Shown here piece by piece: positions 16,349 to 24,004 of a stretch of 64,000 bases of DNA. The position numbers were made by a program, and so were the translations under genes. Below the pieces are notes generated by a model that did no database searches, had not been told where the DNA came from, and was given only the letters and a program-made list of their open reading frames with translations. How positions within the stretch are numbered: position 1 is the first letter of the stretch; each line of letters starts with the position of its first letter. The stretch comes from F1-120-MAGs118 sp013360535 (lineage in GTDB: Bacteria; Planctomycetota; UBA1135; GCA-002686595): positions 1-64,000 of the forward strand of contig JAPKHC010000041.1 in the NCBI GenBank assembly GCA_026647215.1, read 5' to 3'.

Positions 16349-17005
16349 TGGACCAGTCTCGCGAGCGGACGTAGTGAGCATCCAGAGAGAAAGGGGGAAG
16401 ATACCAATCTGCGATCGAAACTGGCACCTCCCTTCTCGGTCGAACCAACCGACATTCGACGGCGCGCCGTGTCCTTGGCAAGGTCGACTGTGCCGCGAGC
16501 CTGTGTCATGCGTGAGCGCGCTCTGCGCCCGCACCGAAGAACTTTGGTCGGCTGCCTTGTCAGTTCCGAGATCGAGGACGGCCCTCGCGGAGTCGTCGAG
16601 TGCAGCCGCCCCGACCGCTCGGGTCGCGCGCGCGATCACGGAAGCCGAGGCTGTGTGCGGTTGGTCGACTGAGACCGCGTTGGGGGCAGCTGGGAACGTT
16701 GCCCTCCTGGCTGCGGGGCCCGCTCTCCGTGCACAGCTCGACGGCCTCGGGGGGGCGGCACCCGGCGCGCCTGCTCCGTCCCGGAGGATCGTGCCGCCGG
16801 CTCCGGCGCCCTCGAGGGCGCCAAAAAATCTCGGGTGCGAGCCCCTCTTCCGCCGCGGCTCCGCGCGGCCGTTCCCGAGCCAGAACGGATTCTAAGGGAA
16901 ACGAGCGGATTCTAGCGGGCGCGCCGACGGGCACATTGTGGGCACCGAGTCGTTGCTTCTGAGCTCGGCTCCAACGCGAAAACCCCCGTTTTCCCCGAGG
17001 AAAAG
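16349..17005. other. Intergenic region between the HEPN-like gene and tRNA-Arg
   Basis: 657 bp without a supportable gene. GC rises from island-like to genome-like between about 16.45 and 16.6 kb, probably the island's right junction. It holds an 18-bp perfect palindrome (16805-16822). Direct short repeats GGATTCTA occur at about 16888 and 16908. No copy of the tRNA 3' end was found here by eye. Confidence 0.4.
16805..16822. repeat. 18-bp perfect palindrome
   Basis: GGCGCCCTCGAGGGCGCC, followed by six A on the plus strand. The A-run is on the wrong side for an intrinsic terminator in either direction, so a protein-binding site or chance are the alternatives. Confidence 0.6.
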
Positions 17006-17082
17006 TGGTACGCCCGACGGGATTCGAACCCATGACCTTCTGCTCCGGAGGCAGACGCTCTATCCAGCTGAGCTACGGGCGC
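17006..17082 (-). tRNA. tRNA-Arg (anticodon CCG), CCA encoded
   Basis: The complement folds as a standard cloverleaf: acceptor GCGCCCG pairing with CGGGCGT (one G-U pair at the end), D arm GCTCAGCTGGATAGAGC, anticodon stem-loop TCTGC-CTCCGGA-GCAGA with anticodon CCG, and T arm with GGTTCGAATCC. Discriminator A and CCA (complement of 17006-17008) are encoded. Downstream on its strand is a weak hairpin GAAAAC-GGGG-GTTTTC. The 3' end faces the accessory island; tRNA 3' ends are common integrase targets, but no att duplicate is visible within the window. Confidence 0.95.
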
Positions 17083-17251
17083 CCGGTGGGGGCGGGAGTG
17101 TAGCAAGGTGGGGGGGAGGCGGAGGGGAGGTGGTTTTTGGGGGGTGGTGATCTTGGGAAAGGCGGTTACTTTTGGGTGAGGCGTAGGTTCAGGAGTCCGG
17201 CGAAGGGACTTGGGGACCTGACGGAGGCGTTCGAAGGGCGAGCGACGGACG

Positions 17252-18220
17252 ATGAGCGAAACACGCGAGGGTCGGGGACGGCGGCGGGGGCTGCGCGGCG
17301 GGCTGGGGCTCGCGGGCGTGGGCGCGCTGGCGTTGGGGGCCGCGGTCGTGGCGGGGGCGACGGCGGCGTGGTTCGGGGAGGAGCGGGTCGTCCATGCGGT
17401 GGGCGAGGGAGCTCCGGACCTGGATGGGGACGGGCTGCCGGACCGGCTGGAGCTGGTGATCGGCACGTTGCCCAACGATGGCGACTCGGACGGGGACGGC
17501 TTCAGTGATGCCGAGGAACTGGCGCGGGGGAGCAACCCGCGACTGACGTTGAGCGTGCCGACGGGCACCAGCTCGGCGGTCGGCATGGCGGCCTACAAGG
17601 ACGGAAACAAGGTCCACGCGGTCACGGTCGTGTACCTGCACGACGGCAAGCTGCGGAACAAGCGGCTGACGTTTGGTGCGCGCATCGGCGCGAACCTGAA
17701 GGTGATGCCGCTGTCCTCGCTGCGGGGCGGCGACGATGCCAAGTTGATCGCGGCGCGGGGCGACACGGCCAAGCTGCTGATCGTCGACCCCGTGGTCAGC
17801 GCGGGAGCGGTGATCCAGCGCCAGAGCCTGTCGCTGTTCGCGACGCTCGCCCGCGCGGGTGGATACGACGACGCGGCGGCCTGCAATCTGGTCGCGGATG
17901 CGTCGGGTGGGCTGTTCGAGTTCCTGCTGCCGGTGAGCGCTTCCGGCGCGCAGAACGGGGGGGCGCCCGTGGTGCCCAACGTCGGCATCGGCGGCATCTA
18001 CCGTCCGATCGAGCCCGGCAACGGAGGCCCGAACTACCTGATGGGCGAGATTTGCGCGCAGACGACGGTGCTGGTCGGCGTGATCGGCGCGGTCGTGACG
18101 CAGGAGGTCATCGCGGCCGACTGCGTGCCCGGCTGGGACACGTACTGCACGCCCGGGTGCGCCGCGACGGTCGGGACCACGGTCCGGGCGGTCGATCCGG
18201 CGGCGCTCATCGGCGGCTGA
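17252..18220 (+). CDS. Secreted/anchored protein with DxDxDG calcium-binding-like motifs
   Basis: 322 aa. After a basic N-terminus comes one hydrophobic segment (about 14-41, GLGLAGVGALALGAAVVAG), a signal or membrane anchor. Residues 50-90 carry DLDGDGLPDRLE and DSDGDGFSDAEE, thrombospondin-type-3/EF-hand-like loops that bind calcium in other secreted proteins. The remainder is not recognisable; four Cys near the C-terminus (CVPGWDTYCTPGCA) may form disulfides. It stands alone between tRNA-Arg and the sigma-factor operon. Its stop codon lies in the first of four 32-bp tandem repeats. Location outside the cytoplasm is well supported; function is unknown. Confidence 0.8.
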   Translation: MSETREGRGRRRGLRGGLGLAGVGALALGAAVVAGATAAWFGEERVVHAVGEGAPDLDGDGLPDRLELVIGTLPNDGDSDGDGFSDAEELARGSNPRLTLSVPTGTSSAVGMAAYKDGNKVHAVTVVYLHDGKLRNKRLTFGARIGANLKVMPLSSLRGGDDAKLIAARGDTAKLLIVDPVVSAGAVIQRQSLSLFATLARAGGYDDAAACNLVADASGGLFEFLLPVSASGAQNGGAPVVPNVGIGGIYRPIEPGNGGPNYLMGEICAQTTVLVGVIGAVVTQEVIAADCVPGWDTYCTPGCAATVGTTVRAVDPAALIGG

Positions 18221-18339
18221 GCTATTTGGCCGCCGGGTCCGTCGGCGGCTGAATTGGACGGCCGCCGGGTCCGTCGGCTGCTGAACCCTTCGGCCGCGGG
18301 GTCCATCGGCGGCGGAGTCAACTGGCCGCCGGATCCAAC
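18212..18339 (+). repeat. Four tandem 32-bp repeats with hairpin potential
   Basis: Exactly four 32-bp units starting at 18212, 18244, 18276 and 18308. Each begins GGCGGCTGA or a close variant and has GGCCGCCGGGTCC in its second half; units 1 and 2 are the most alike and units 3-4 diverge. GGCGGC at the start and GCCGCC in the middle can pair, so each unit can fold into a small hairpin. Unit 1 contains the stop codon of the preceding gene. The 341-bp interval up to the sigma-factor start holds nothing else recognisable. Could act as transcription terminator array; not CRISPR, since there are no spacers. Confidence 0.85.
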
Positions 18340-18561
18340 CGCGGCCGAGATGTGCGAGCGGCGACCGCGGGAGCGGCTGGCACGGATTTGGCTCCGGGCT
18401 GGCGGTTTTGGGGGCCGCCGAGCGTTTCCAGCATGTCCACCGGCGCCCCGGAGCCTGTGGAAACTCCTTCCCCGACCCTTCGAGTTCGCATTCCGGCAGC
18501 GTTGCAGCGACGGAACCCGCGCCCCGCGGCGAACGTCTGTACCCCTGCCGTGGCTTCCAGC

Positions 18562-19179
18562 ATGAACCCCGACCCCGACGCCAAGCTGATCCTGGCGTGC
18601 CAAGAGGCCCCGATGACGGGCCTCGACGGGCCGTTCCGCGAGCTGTACGAGCTCTACAAGGACCGGGTCTACAACGTCTGCTACCGGATCACCGGCAACC
18701 CCAGCGACGCTCTCGACGCCGCGCAGGAGACCTTCGGGATCCTGTTCCGCAAGATCCGCGAGTTCCGCTTCGAGAGCAAGTTCTCGAGCTGGGTCTACCG
18801 CATCGCCGTCAACGCCTCGATCGACCTGAAGCGCCGCTCGCGCGCGCGCAGCCTGACGTCGCTGGACGCGCTGCAGGAAGGGCGCGGGCCGCTGGCGTCG
18901 GCGCAGGGGCGCTTCGACCCGACCGACGAGAAGGTCGAGATGCCGATCCACGCCGCGTCGCGGCACGAACTCGAGCGCGAGGTGCAGCGCGCGATCTCGA
19001 ACCTGAGCCCCAAGCTGCGCGCGATCACCGTGCTGCGCTACATCGAGAGCCAGAGCTACGAACAGATCGCGGAGACGCTGCAGATCTCGCTCGGCACCGT
19101 GAAGTCGCGCCTCGCACGCGCGCACGACATGCTCGACCGCTTCCTGACCCCGGTGCTCGACCGGTACTACCTCGGATGA
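18562..19179 (+). CDS. ECF (sigma-E/RpoE-type) RNA polymerase sigma factor
   Basis: 205 aa; ATG at 18562 chosen because it gives a normal ECF N-terminus. Region 2: FRELYELYKDRVYNVCYRITG, DALDAAQETFGILFRKI and FRFESKFSSWVYRIAVNASID. A 40-residue linker leads to region 4: LSPKLRAITVLRYIESQSYEQIAETLQ and LGTVKSRLARAHDML, a helix-turn-helix for the -35 element. It overlaps the anti-sigma gene by four bases (ATGA), the usual arrangement for an ECF factor held by its own anti-sigma, with an RseB-like lipoprotein third. This suggests cell-envelope stress control. No canonical Shine-Dalgarno precedes it. Confidence 0.93.
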   Translation: MNPDPDAKLILACQEAPMTGLDGPFRELYELYKDRVYNVCYRITGNPSDALDAAQETFGILFRKIREFRFESKFSSWVYRIAVNASIDLKRRSRARSLTSLDALQEGRGPLASAQGRFDPTDEKVEMPIHAASRHELEREVQRAISNLSPKLRAITVLRYIESQSYEQIAETLQISLGTVKSRLARAHDMLDRFLTPVLDRYYLG

Positions 19180-19952
19180 AGCCCGAGACGCCCGACATGA
19201 AGCCCGAAGTCCCGCTGTCCTGCCACGAATTCCGCATCGCCGCGCTCGAGCGTGCCGAGGCCGTTCGTCTGGGGCGCGAGTCGGCCGCCGCTGCGGCGCC
19301 CGAGCACGCCTGCGCCGAGTGCGAGCGCTGGGTCGCGCGGCTCGCGCTGCGCGAGGGGCTGGTGAGCTCGCTGCCGCGGCACCTGCCGCCGGAAGCGCTC
19401 GACAGCGCGCTCGCGAACGCCCTCGAAGCCGGTGCGCGTCAGGAGCGTGCCGTGGCCGCGCTGCGCAGCCTCGGTCGCGTCAACCCCGACGCCGAGCTCG
19501 ACCGCGCGGTCGAGGCGCAGGCGCGCGCGGCGGCGCAGCAGGAGCGGCTCGACGACCTCGCGCTGCGCCAGCGCGCGCCGAGCGTGCTCGACCGGCTGGT
19601 CGCCGAGGAGCTCGCCGATCCCGCCAAGGCCCACGTCGTGCGCCAGCTCGAGAACCTCGAACGCCAGCGTGCGCCGGCCGAGCTCGACCTGCGCGTGCGT
19701 TACGAGCTCTCGCGCCCGCGCCAGAGCGTGAACGTGGTCTCGCGGCGCGTGGTCGCGGCCTGGACGTTCGCCGCCGCCGCGCTGCTCGCGGTGACCGTCA
19801 GCCCGCTCGTGTTCCGCAGCGCGAGCGAGACGCCGCGCGCGCCGCGCCGCTTCCGGGTCGAGGTCGTCGAGTCGACGCGCGACCTGTCGCCCGCCGCCCG
19901 TGCCTGGATCGAGACCGCCTCGAGCGGAATGCTCAGCCAGCACAACATCTGA
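19176..19952 (+). CDS. Membrane-anchored anti-sigma factor (zinc-finger type)
   Basis: 258 aa. The N-terminus has CHEFRIAALE and later EHACAECERW, an HxCxxC arrangement close to the zinc-binding HxxxCxxC of anti-sigma (ZAS) domains. A long Arg/Ala/Glu-rich helical middle (60-180) follows, then one transmembrane segment (about 190-212, VAAWTFAAAALLAVTVSPLVF) and a short outer tail. Start overlaps the sigma gene stop, so the products should be made in balance. Predicted to bind the ECF sigma factor at the inner face of the membrane. The long middle is unusual compared with simple ZAS proteins. Confidence 0.8.
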   Translation: MKPETPDMKPEVPLSCHEFRIAALERAEAVRLGRESAAAAAPEHACAECERWVARLALREGLVSSLPRHLPPEALDSALANALEAGARQERAVAALRSLGRVNPDAELDRAVEAQARAAAQQERLDDLALRQRAPSVLDRLVAEELADPAKAHVVRQLENLERQRAPAELDLRVRYELSRPRQSVNVVSRRVVAAWTFAAAALLAVTVSPLVFRSASETPRAPRRFRVEVVESTRDLSPAARAWIETASSGMLSQHNI

Positions 19953-19991
19953 TCGATCCTTCCTTCCGACCCACGCCTCGCCCTGCACCCC

Positions 19992-21023
19992 ATGTTCCGC
20001 CACCTCGCCCTCGCCGCCTGCGCGCTCGGCCTCGCCTTCGGGCTGGCCGGCTGCGACGCGTCGTCGGCTTCGGAGTCGGCGCAGAACGTGGGCAACACGG
20101 CGATCGTGCTGCAGTCGCCGGTTCCGGCGGAGCCGCTGCTGCGCAAGATGTCGACGGCGGCGACGGACGCGGTCTATCGCGGCGTGCGACGCGTCGAGCA
20201 GCACTGGACGATCGCGGGGCAGGCGCTCTCGAGCACCTACCGCGAGGAAGTGGCGTCGGACGGGCGCGGACGCTGGTCGCTCGAGACGGTCGAGCTCGTC
20301 GCGCCGACCTTGGCGAGCCCGCAGCAGGACCTGTGGCGGATGCTGCAGGAATCGCGCGAGGGCTTCCTCTTCCGCTACCGCGACTTCCGGCTGTTCGACG
20401 TCGCGCAGATGGCGACCAACTACACGACGCTGCTCACGGGCAACATCGTGGATGTTGCCGGCCGATCGTGCGTCGAGATGGTCTCGACGCTGCGCCTGGG
20501 CCGCGGCTTCACCTACAACCTGTGCGTCGATCGCGAGAGCGGCCTCGTGCTGCGCTGCGAGCAGGTCGCGCCGAACGGCGCGCGGATGGGTCTCGTCGAG
20601 TTCGAGTCGATCGAGTTCACGCCCGTGTTCCCGCCCGACCAGCCGTGGCACGTCGTGAGCAACGACGAGCGGCCGCTGCCCGCGGGCCAGGCTGCGGCAC
20701 AGCTCGTCGGATTCGAGCCCGTGCGGCCGCTGCGCGCGCAGCCGCGCTTCCGCGTGCTCGAGTCGACGGTCGTCACGTCGCCCGATCCGAACCAGCCCGG
20801 CACGCTCGCGTGGGTGAAGACCACGCTGACCGATGGGATCGAGGTCGTGTTCGTGCTGCAGGGTGGGCCCGATAGCTCGGTCGGCGTCGGCGACGTCGTG
20901 CGCGTGAGCCCGTCGGTCGGGCCGTGGAACCACGTCGAGGGCGTGCTCAGCGGCCAGCGCCTGATGGCGATGGGGCGCGTGTCGGTCGACGACCTGCTCG
21001 ACCTGCTCGACGAGAACTTCTGA
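19992..21023 (+). CDS. RseB/MucB-like envelope-stress regulatory lipoprotein
   Basis: 343 aa with a lipoprotein signal peptide (LGLAFGLAGC lipobox, Cys at about 21). The mature part has the layout of MucB/RseB and LolA-like folds: YRGVRRVEQHWTIAG, then SSTYREEVASDGRGRWS, a FTYNLCVDRESGLVLRCE strand pair and a C-terminal domain with WVKTTLTDGIEVVFVL and GLLSG-like GVLSGQRLMAMG. In proteobacteria RseB binds the anti-sigma factor RseA and senses lipoproteins and LPS. Being third after sigma and anti-sigma genes strongly supports the same role here. Identification relies on context plus fold-like pattern, so moderate confidence on the exact family. Confidence 0.75.
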   Translation: MFRHLALAACALGLAFGLAGCDASSASESAQNVGNTAIVLQSPVPAEPLLRKMSTAATDAVYRGVRRVEQHWTIAGQALSSTYREEVASDGRGRWSLETVELVAPTLASPQQDLWRMLQESREGFLFRYRDFRLFDVAQMATNYTTLLTGNIVDVAGRSCVEMVSTLRLGRGFTYNLCVDRESGLVLRCEQVAPNGARMGLVEFESIEFTPVFPPDQPWHVVSNDERPLPAGQAAAQLVGFEPVRPLRAQPRFRVLESTVVTSPDPNQPGTLAWVKTTLTDGIEVVFVLQGGPDSSVGVGDVVRVSPSVGPWNHVEGVLSGQRLMAMGRVSVDDLLDLLDENF

Positions 21024-21155
21024 GCACGCGCCGCGCGCCGCGCGGAAGATTCTTCCAGGCGCGGGAAGGCTCTCGAAACTCGCGCGCTTTCCGTCCTCGT
21101 GCTGGACAGCGGTGTAGGCTCTAACCGAGTTCGAGCCATCCCTCGAGACACACCC

Positions 21156-21620
21156 ATGCACGAAGATCGCGACGAAGGCCAGTCCTATTCCGACGCCAAC
21201 CTCGAGTCGGCGGAGTACCGCGAGCGCTTGAAGCGCAAGCTCAACTGCCTGATCGCGGTCCTCGAGGTCGCGACGGCGAAGGTCAAGCAGTCGCTCGCGG
21301 GGCCCGCGCCCGATCTGGAGCGGCTGACGAAGATCCAGAAGAACCTGCAGGACACGCTCGAGGTCTGCCTGCGCGCGCGTGCGGCGCTCGAGCGACGCGG
21401 CGGGCTGCCGGAGGACGTGAGCCGCGATCTGGCGGCGGCGGTGAACCCCGACGTGCTCGGGTTCCCGACGGCGCCGGCGGAGAGCGTGGTGCGGCGCGAG
21501 TACCGCGCGGCCGCGGCGAAGTCCGACGAGAAGGCGCGCTTCAGGGAACTGCCGAAGATCGACAAGCAGATGATCGGGTCGGTGGACCTCGACGAGCTCT
21601 CGCGCAAGCTGCAGGGCTGA
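21156..21620 (+). CDS. Uncharacterised small helical protein
   Basis: 154 aa from ATG 21156. I do not recognise it. Charged, no signal peptide; a helical segment (about 18-85) includes YRERLKRKLNCLIAVLEVAT and LTKIQKNLQDTLEVCLRARA, with coiled-coil tendency, followed by a flexible Pro/Ala region and a conserved-looking acidic end (IDKQMIGSVDLDELSRKL). It lies 132 bp after the RseB-like gene on the same strand and is followed by a hairpin terminator, so it may close that operon. Confidence 0.65.
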   Translation: MHEDRDEGQSYSDANLESAEYRERLKRKLNCLIAVLEVATAKVKQSLAGPAPDLERLTKIQKNLQDTLEVCLRARAALERRGGLPEDVSRDLAAAVNPDVLGFPTAPAESVVRREYRAAAAKSDEKARFRELPKIDKQMIGSVDLDELSRKLQG

Positions 21621-21650
21621 AGCGACGGCACGCGGAAGCGCTCGAAGGCA

Positions 21651-21680
21651 CGCAGGGAGTCCGCGAGCGGGCTCCCTGCG
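21651..21680 (+). terminator. Stem-loop terminator candidate
   Basis: Twelve-base stem CGCAGGGAGTCC / GGGCTCCCTGCG (one G-U pair) with loop GCGAGC, 31 bp after the preceding stop codon. There is no strong U-run after it, as is common in very GC-rich genomes. Confidence 0.5.
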
Positions 21681-21716
21681 GTCGTTCGGGGGACGCGCAC
21701 GAGGTACAAGGGGCGC

Positions 21717-22298
21717 GTGGGGGAACAGCGGAGCGAGGCGTGGAAGGCGCGGACGGTGGCGCGTGCGCGCAGGGTCGTGCTCGCGCGGCCGGCGGGCGAG
21801 GACGAGGCGGAACTGCTCGCGCTGCGCCGCGCGAGCTGGGCGTTCCTCGCGCCGTGGGAGCCCGACCTGCCAGGCGTCGATCCGCTCGGGCCGTCGTGGT
21901 TCGTGCGCTACATGAAGTTCGGGCCGCAGCAACGCCGCGAGCGCTGGCTCGTGCGCATGCGGCGCTCGGGCGCGATCCGCGGCTCGATCACGCTGGGCGA
22001 GATCGACATGGTGGCGCGCAAGGCGACGATCGGGTACTGGATCGGTGCGCGGCATGCGCGGCGGGGCTTGATGAGCGAGGCGCTCGGGCTCGCGCTCGCG
22101 CAGGCCTTCGACGTGTACGTGCTCGAGCGCGTCGAGGCTTTCGTCCTGCCGGAGAACGAGCCGTCGAAGCGCCTGCTCGCCAAGCTCGGCTTCCGGCTCT
22201 CAGGGATCGCGCGCGGGTACCAGCGCCTGCACGGCGAGGACCGCGACCACGAGCGCTGGGAACTGGCGCGCGCTCAACGGCCCCAGTCGCGCAGGTAG
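21717..22298 (+). CDS. RimJ/RimL-type GNAT N-acetyltransferase
   Basis: 193 aa, GTG start at 21717. Pattern of ribosomal-protein alanine acetyltransferases: WAFLAPWEPDLPG near the N-terminus, GSITLGEIDMVARKATIGYW, the acetyl-CoA pyrophosphate-binding loop ARHARRGLMSEALGLAL, then VEAFVLPENEPSKRLLAKLG. It would transfer an acetyl group from acetyl-CoA to a protein N-terminus or a small amine. Its last 25 bp overlap the 3' end of the convergent nadE gene. Confidence 0.85.
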   Translation: MGEQRSEAWKARTVARARRVVLARPAGEDEAELLALRRASWAFLAPWEPDLPGVDPLGPSWFVRYMKFGPQQRRERWLVRMRRSGAIRGSITLGEIDMVARKATIGYWIGARHARRGLMSEALGLALAQAFDVYVLERVEAFVLPENEPSKRLLAKLGFRLSGIARGYQRLHGEDRDHERWELARAQRPQSRR

Positions 22299-23095
22299 CG
22301 GAAGTCCTGGTTGATCGTGCGCTGCGAGAGCTTCGCGATCAGCGGCATGACGCGCTTGAACTGCGTGGCCGCGATGCGTGCGGCGAGGCGGCGCACGAAG
22401 TCGACCTCGAAGCCGGCGGCGACGAGCTCGTCCTCGGTCAGGCGCTCGTCGACCATGTGGTGCAGCAGCCGGTCGGCGTCGGCGTAGCTGAAGCCGAGCT
22501 CGCCCTCGTCGGTCTGGCCCTCGAACAGGTCGGCGCTCGGCGCCTTGTCGAGGATCTCCGCGGGCACGCCGAGGTGGCGCGAGAGCTGGTAGATCTGGTG
22601 CTTGTAGAGGTCGCCGATCGGGTTGAGCGCGCTCGCGGAATCGCCCCACTGCGTCGAGTAGCCGAGCAGGATCTCGGTCTTGTTGCTCGTGCCGACGACG
22701 AGGCCCTTGAACTCGACCGACTGGTCGTAGAGCACGATCATGCGGCAGCGCGCCATCACGTTGCCGCGGCGCATGCGGTCGCTGACGCCCAGCGCCGCGA
22801 GGTAGCCGTCGGCCATCCCGGTGATCTCGACCTTCCTGGTCGTGATGCCGAGCGCCTTCGCGAGCAGCCGTGCATGCCCTTCGCTGTCGGGATTCGACGT
22901 GCGGTAGGGCATCATCACGCCCAGCACGTTCTCAGGCCCGAGCGCGCGCGCACACAACGCGGCGACCAGCGCCGAGTCGACGCCGCCGGAGATGCCGAGC
23001 ACCGCGCGCGAGAAGCCGGCGCTCGCCAGTTCCTCGCGCAGGAACTGCACGAGCAGCTGCTCGACCAGCGGCGGATGGATGTCGAGCGGATTCAT
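22274..23095 (-). CDS. nadE: NAD(+) synthetase, synthetase subunit
   Basis: 273 aa. The ATP-pyrophosphatase loop SGGVDS is at 36-41, followed by VMMPYRTSNPDS, KVEITGMADGYL, GLVVGTSNKTEILLGYSTQWGDSA and NPIGDLYKHQIYQLSRHLGVP, all typical of NadE. It amidates nicotinate adenine dinucleotide to NAD using ammonia. The glutaminase domain fused to NadE in many bacteria is here a separate upstream gene whose stop overlaps the nadE start (ATGA). The split pair probably delivers ammonia from glutamine within a complex, by inference. Confidence 0.93.
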   Translation of the reverse strand: MNPLDIHPPLVEQLLVQFLREELASAGFSRAVLGISGGVDSALVAALCARALGPENVLGVMMPYRTSNPDSEGHARLLAKALGITTRKVEITGMADGYLAALGVSDRMRRGNVMARCRMIVLYDQSVEFKGLVVGTSNKTEILLGYSTQWGDSASALNPIGDLYKHQIYQLSRHLGVPAEILDKAPSADLFEGQTDEGELGFSYADADRLLHHMVDERLTEDELVAAGFEVDFVRRLAARIAATQFKRVMPLIAKLSQRTINQDFRYLRDWGR

Positions 23096-23946
23096 GCGCC
23101 CCTCCCGCGCCCGATGCGCTCGATGCCCTTTTGCAGGAGCCACGGCTTCGAGTCGCGCAAGAGCGGCGTCGCCACGCGCGCGCGCCGCAGCTCCTGCGAC
23201 GTGATGTGCGCCTCGAGACGGCCGGTCTCGAGGCCTTCGATGCGGCCACGCTCGATCCCGAACGGATCGATCACGCGCGAGCCGCCCCAGAAGAACACGC
23301 CGTCTTCCCAGCCGACGCGGTTGGAGTAGACGACCCAGGTCTGGAACAGGATGCCGTGCGCCTCGAGCAGCGTGCGCCACAGGCGTTCGCTGGCGAGCTC
23401 CTTCGAGCCGTGAGCGACGCCGCGGCCGGGACTGCAGCTGGGAATCAGCATGGCGTCGACGCCGTCGAGGAAGTGCTGGTAGCCGCTCGACACGTGCCAC
23501 ACGTCCTCGCAGATCATCAGGCCGAAGCGCCCGTGCCTCGACTGGAACGTGGCGAAGCTGTCGCCGGCCGCGAACTCGCGCATCTCGTCGAACATGCCGT
23601 AGGTGACGAGGTGCACCTTGCGGTGCACGTGCACGACGCGGCCGTCCTCGAGGAACGCGCAGGAGTTGTAGATGCGGCCGTCGGGCCCGCGCTCGACGAA
23701 ACCGACGGCGATCGAGATGCGCCGCGAGAGCTCGAGCAAGCGCGCGATCTCGCGCGAGTCGAGCGCCAGCGCCACTTCCGCGGTCTGGTCCTTCAGGAAG
23801 TACCCGGTCAGCGAGAGCTCGGGGAACAGGATCAGCTGCGAACCCGCGGCGATCGCGGCCTCGACGGCCGTGACGTGCTCCTCGAGGTTGCGGCCGACGT
23901 TCCCCAGCGCCGGGTTGGTCTGAGCCACCGTCAAGCGACAGTCCAT
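23092..23946 (-). CDS. Nitrilase-family amidohydrolase, probable glutaminase partner of NadE
   Basis: 284 aa from the ATG at 23946 (a TTG two codons upstream is possible). Carbon-nitrogen hydrolase fold with the complete Glu-Lys-Cys triad: E43 in ILFPELSLTGY, K110 in HRKVHLVTYG and C146 in LMICEDVWH. The residues around C146 and the YGMFDEMREFAAG segment resemble the glutaminase domain of glutamine-dependent NAD synthetases. Its 3' end overlaps nadE by four bases, so the two products are translationally coupled. Confidence 0.88.
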   Translation of the reverse strand: MDCRLTVAQTNPALGNVGRNLEEHVTAVEAAIAAGSQLILFPELSLTGYFLKDQTAEVALALDSREIARLLELSRRISIAVGFVERGPDGRIYNSCAFLEDGRVVHVHRKVHLVTYGMFDEMREFAAGDSFATFQSRHGRFGLMICEDVWHVSSGYQHFLDGVDAMLIPSCSPGRGVAHGSKELASERLWRTLLEAHGILFQTWVVYSNRVGWEDGVFFWGGSRVIDPFGIERGRIEGLETGRLEAHITSQELRRARVATPLLRDSKPWLLQKGIERIGRGRGA

Positions 23947-24004
23947 GGGCAAAGATCCTATCCGGCGGCGGCGCCACGCACCCCTGCCGCCGTGGCGGAA
24001 CAGG

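Noticed and set aside
16805..16822. Intrinsic terminator at the 18-bp palindrome
   Set aside because: The A-run is on the plus strand after the stem, giving no U-run in either transcription direction.
16373..16895. Plus-strand open frame before tRNA-Arg
   Set aside because: Low-complexity Ala/Pro/Arg composition, no domain, and GC change inside it; not supportable as a gene.
17006..17040. Duplicate of the tRNA 3' end as attachment site within the window
   Set aside because: Scanning by eye found no second copy near 2 kb or 16 kb; the left junction is probably outside the window.
18212..18339. CRISPR array
   Set aside because: Units are contiguous 32-bp tandem repeats without unique spacers and no cas genes are nearby.
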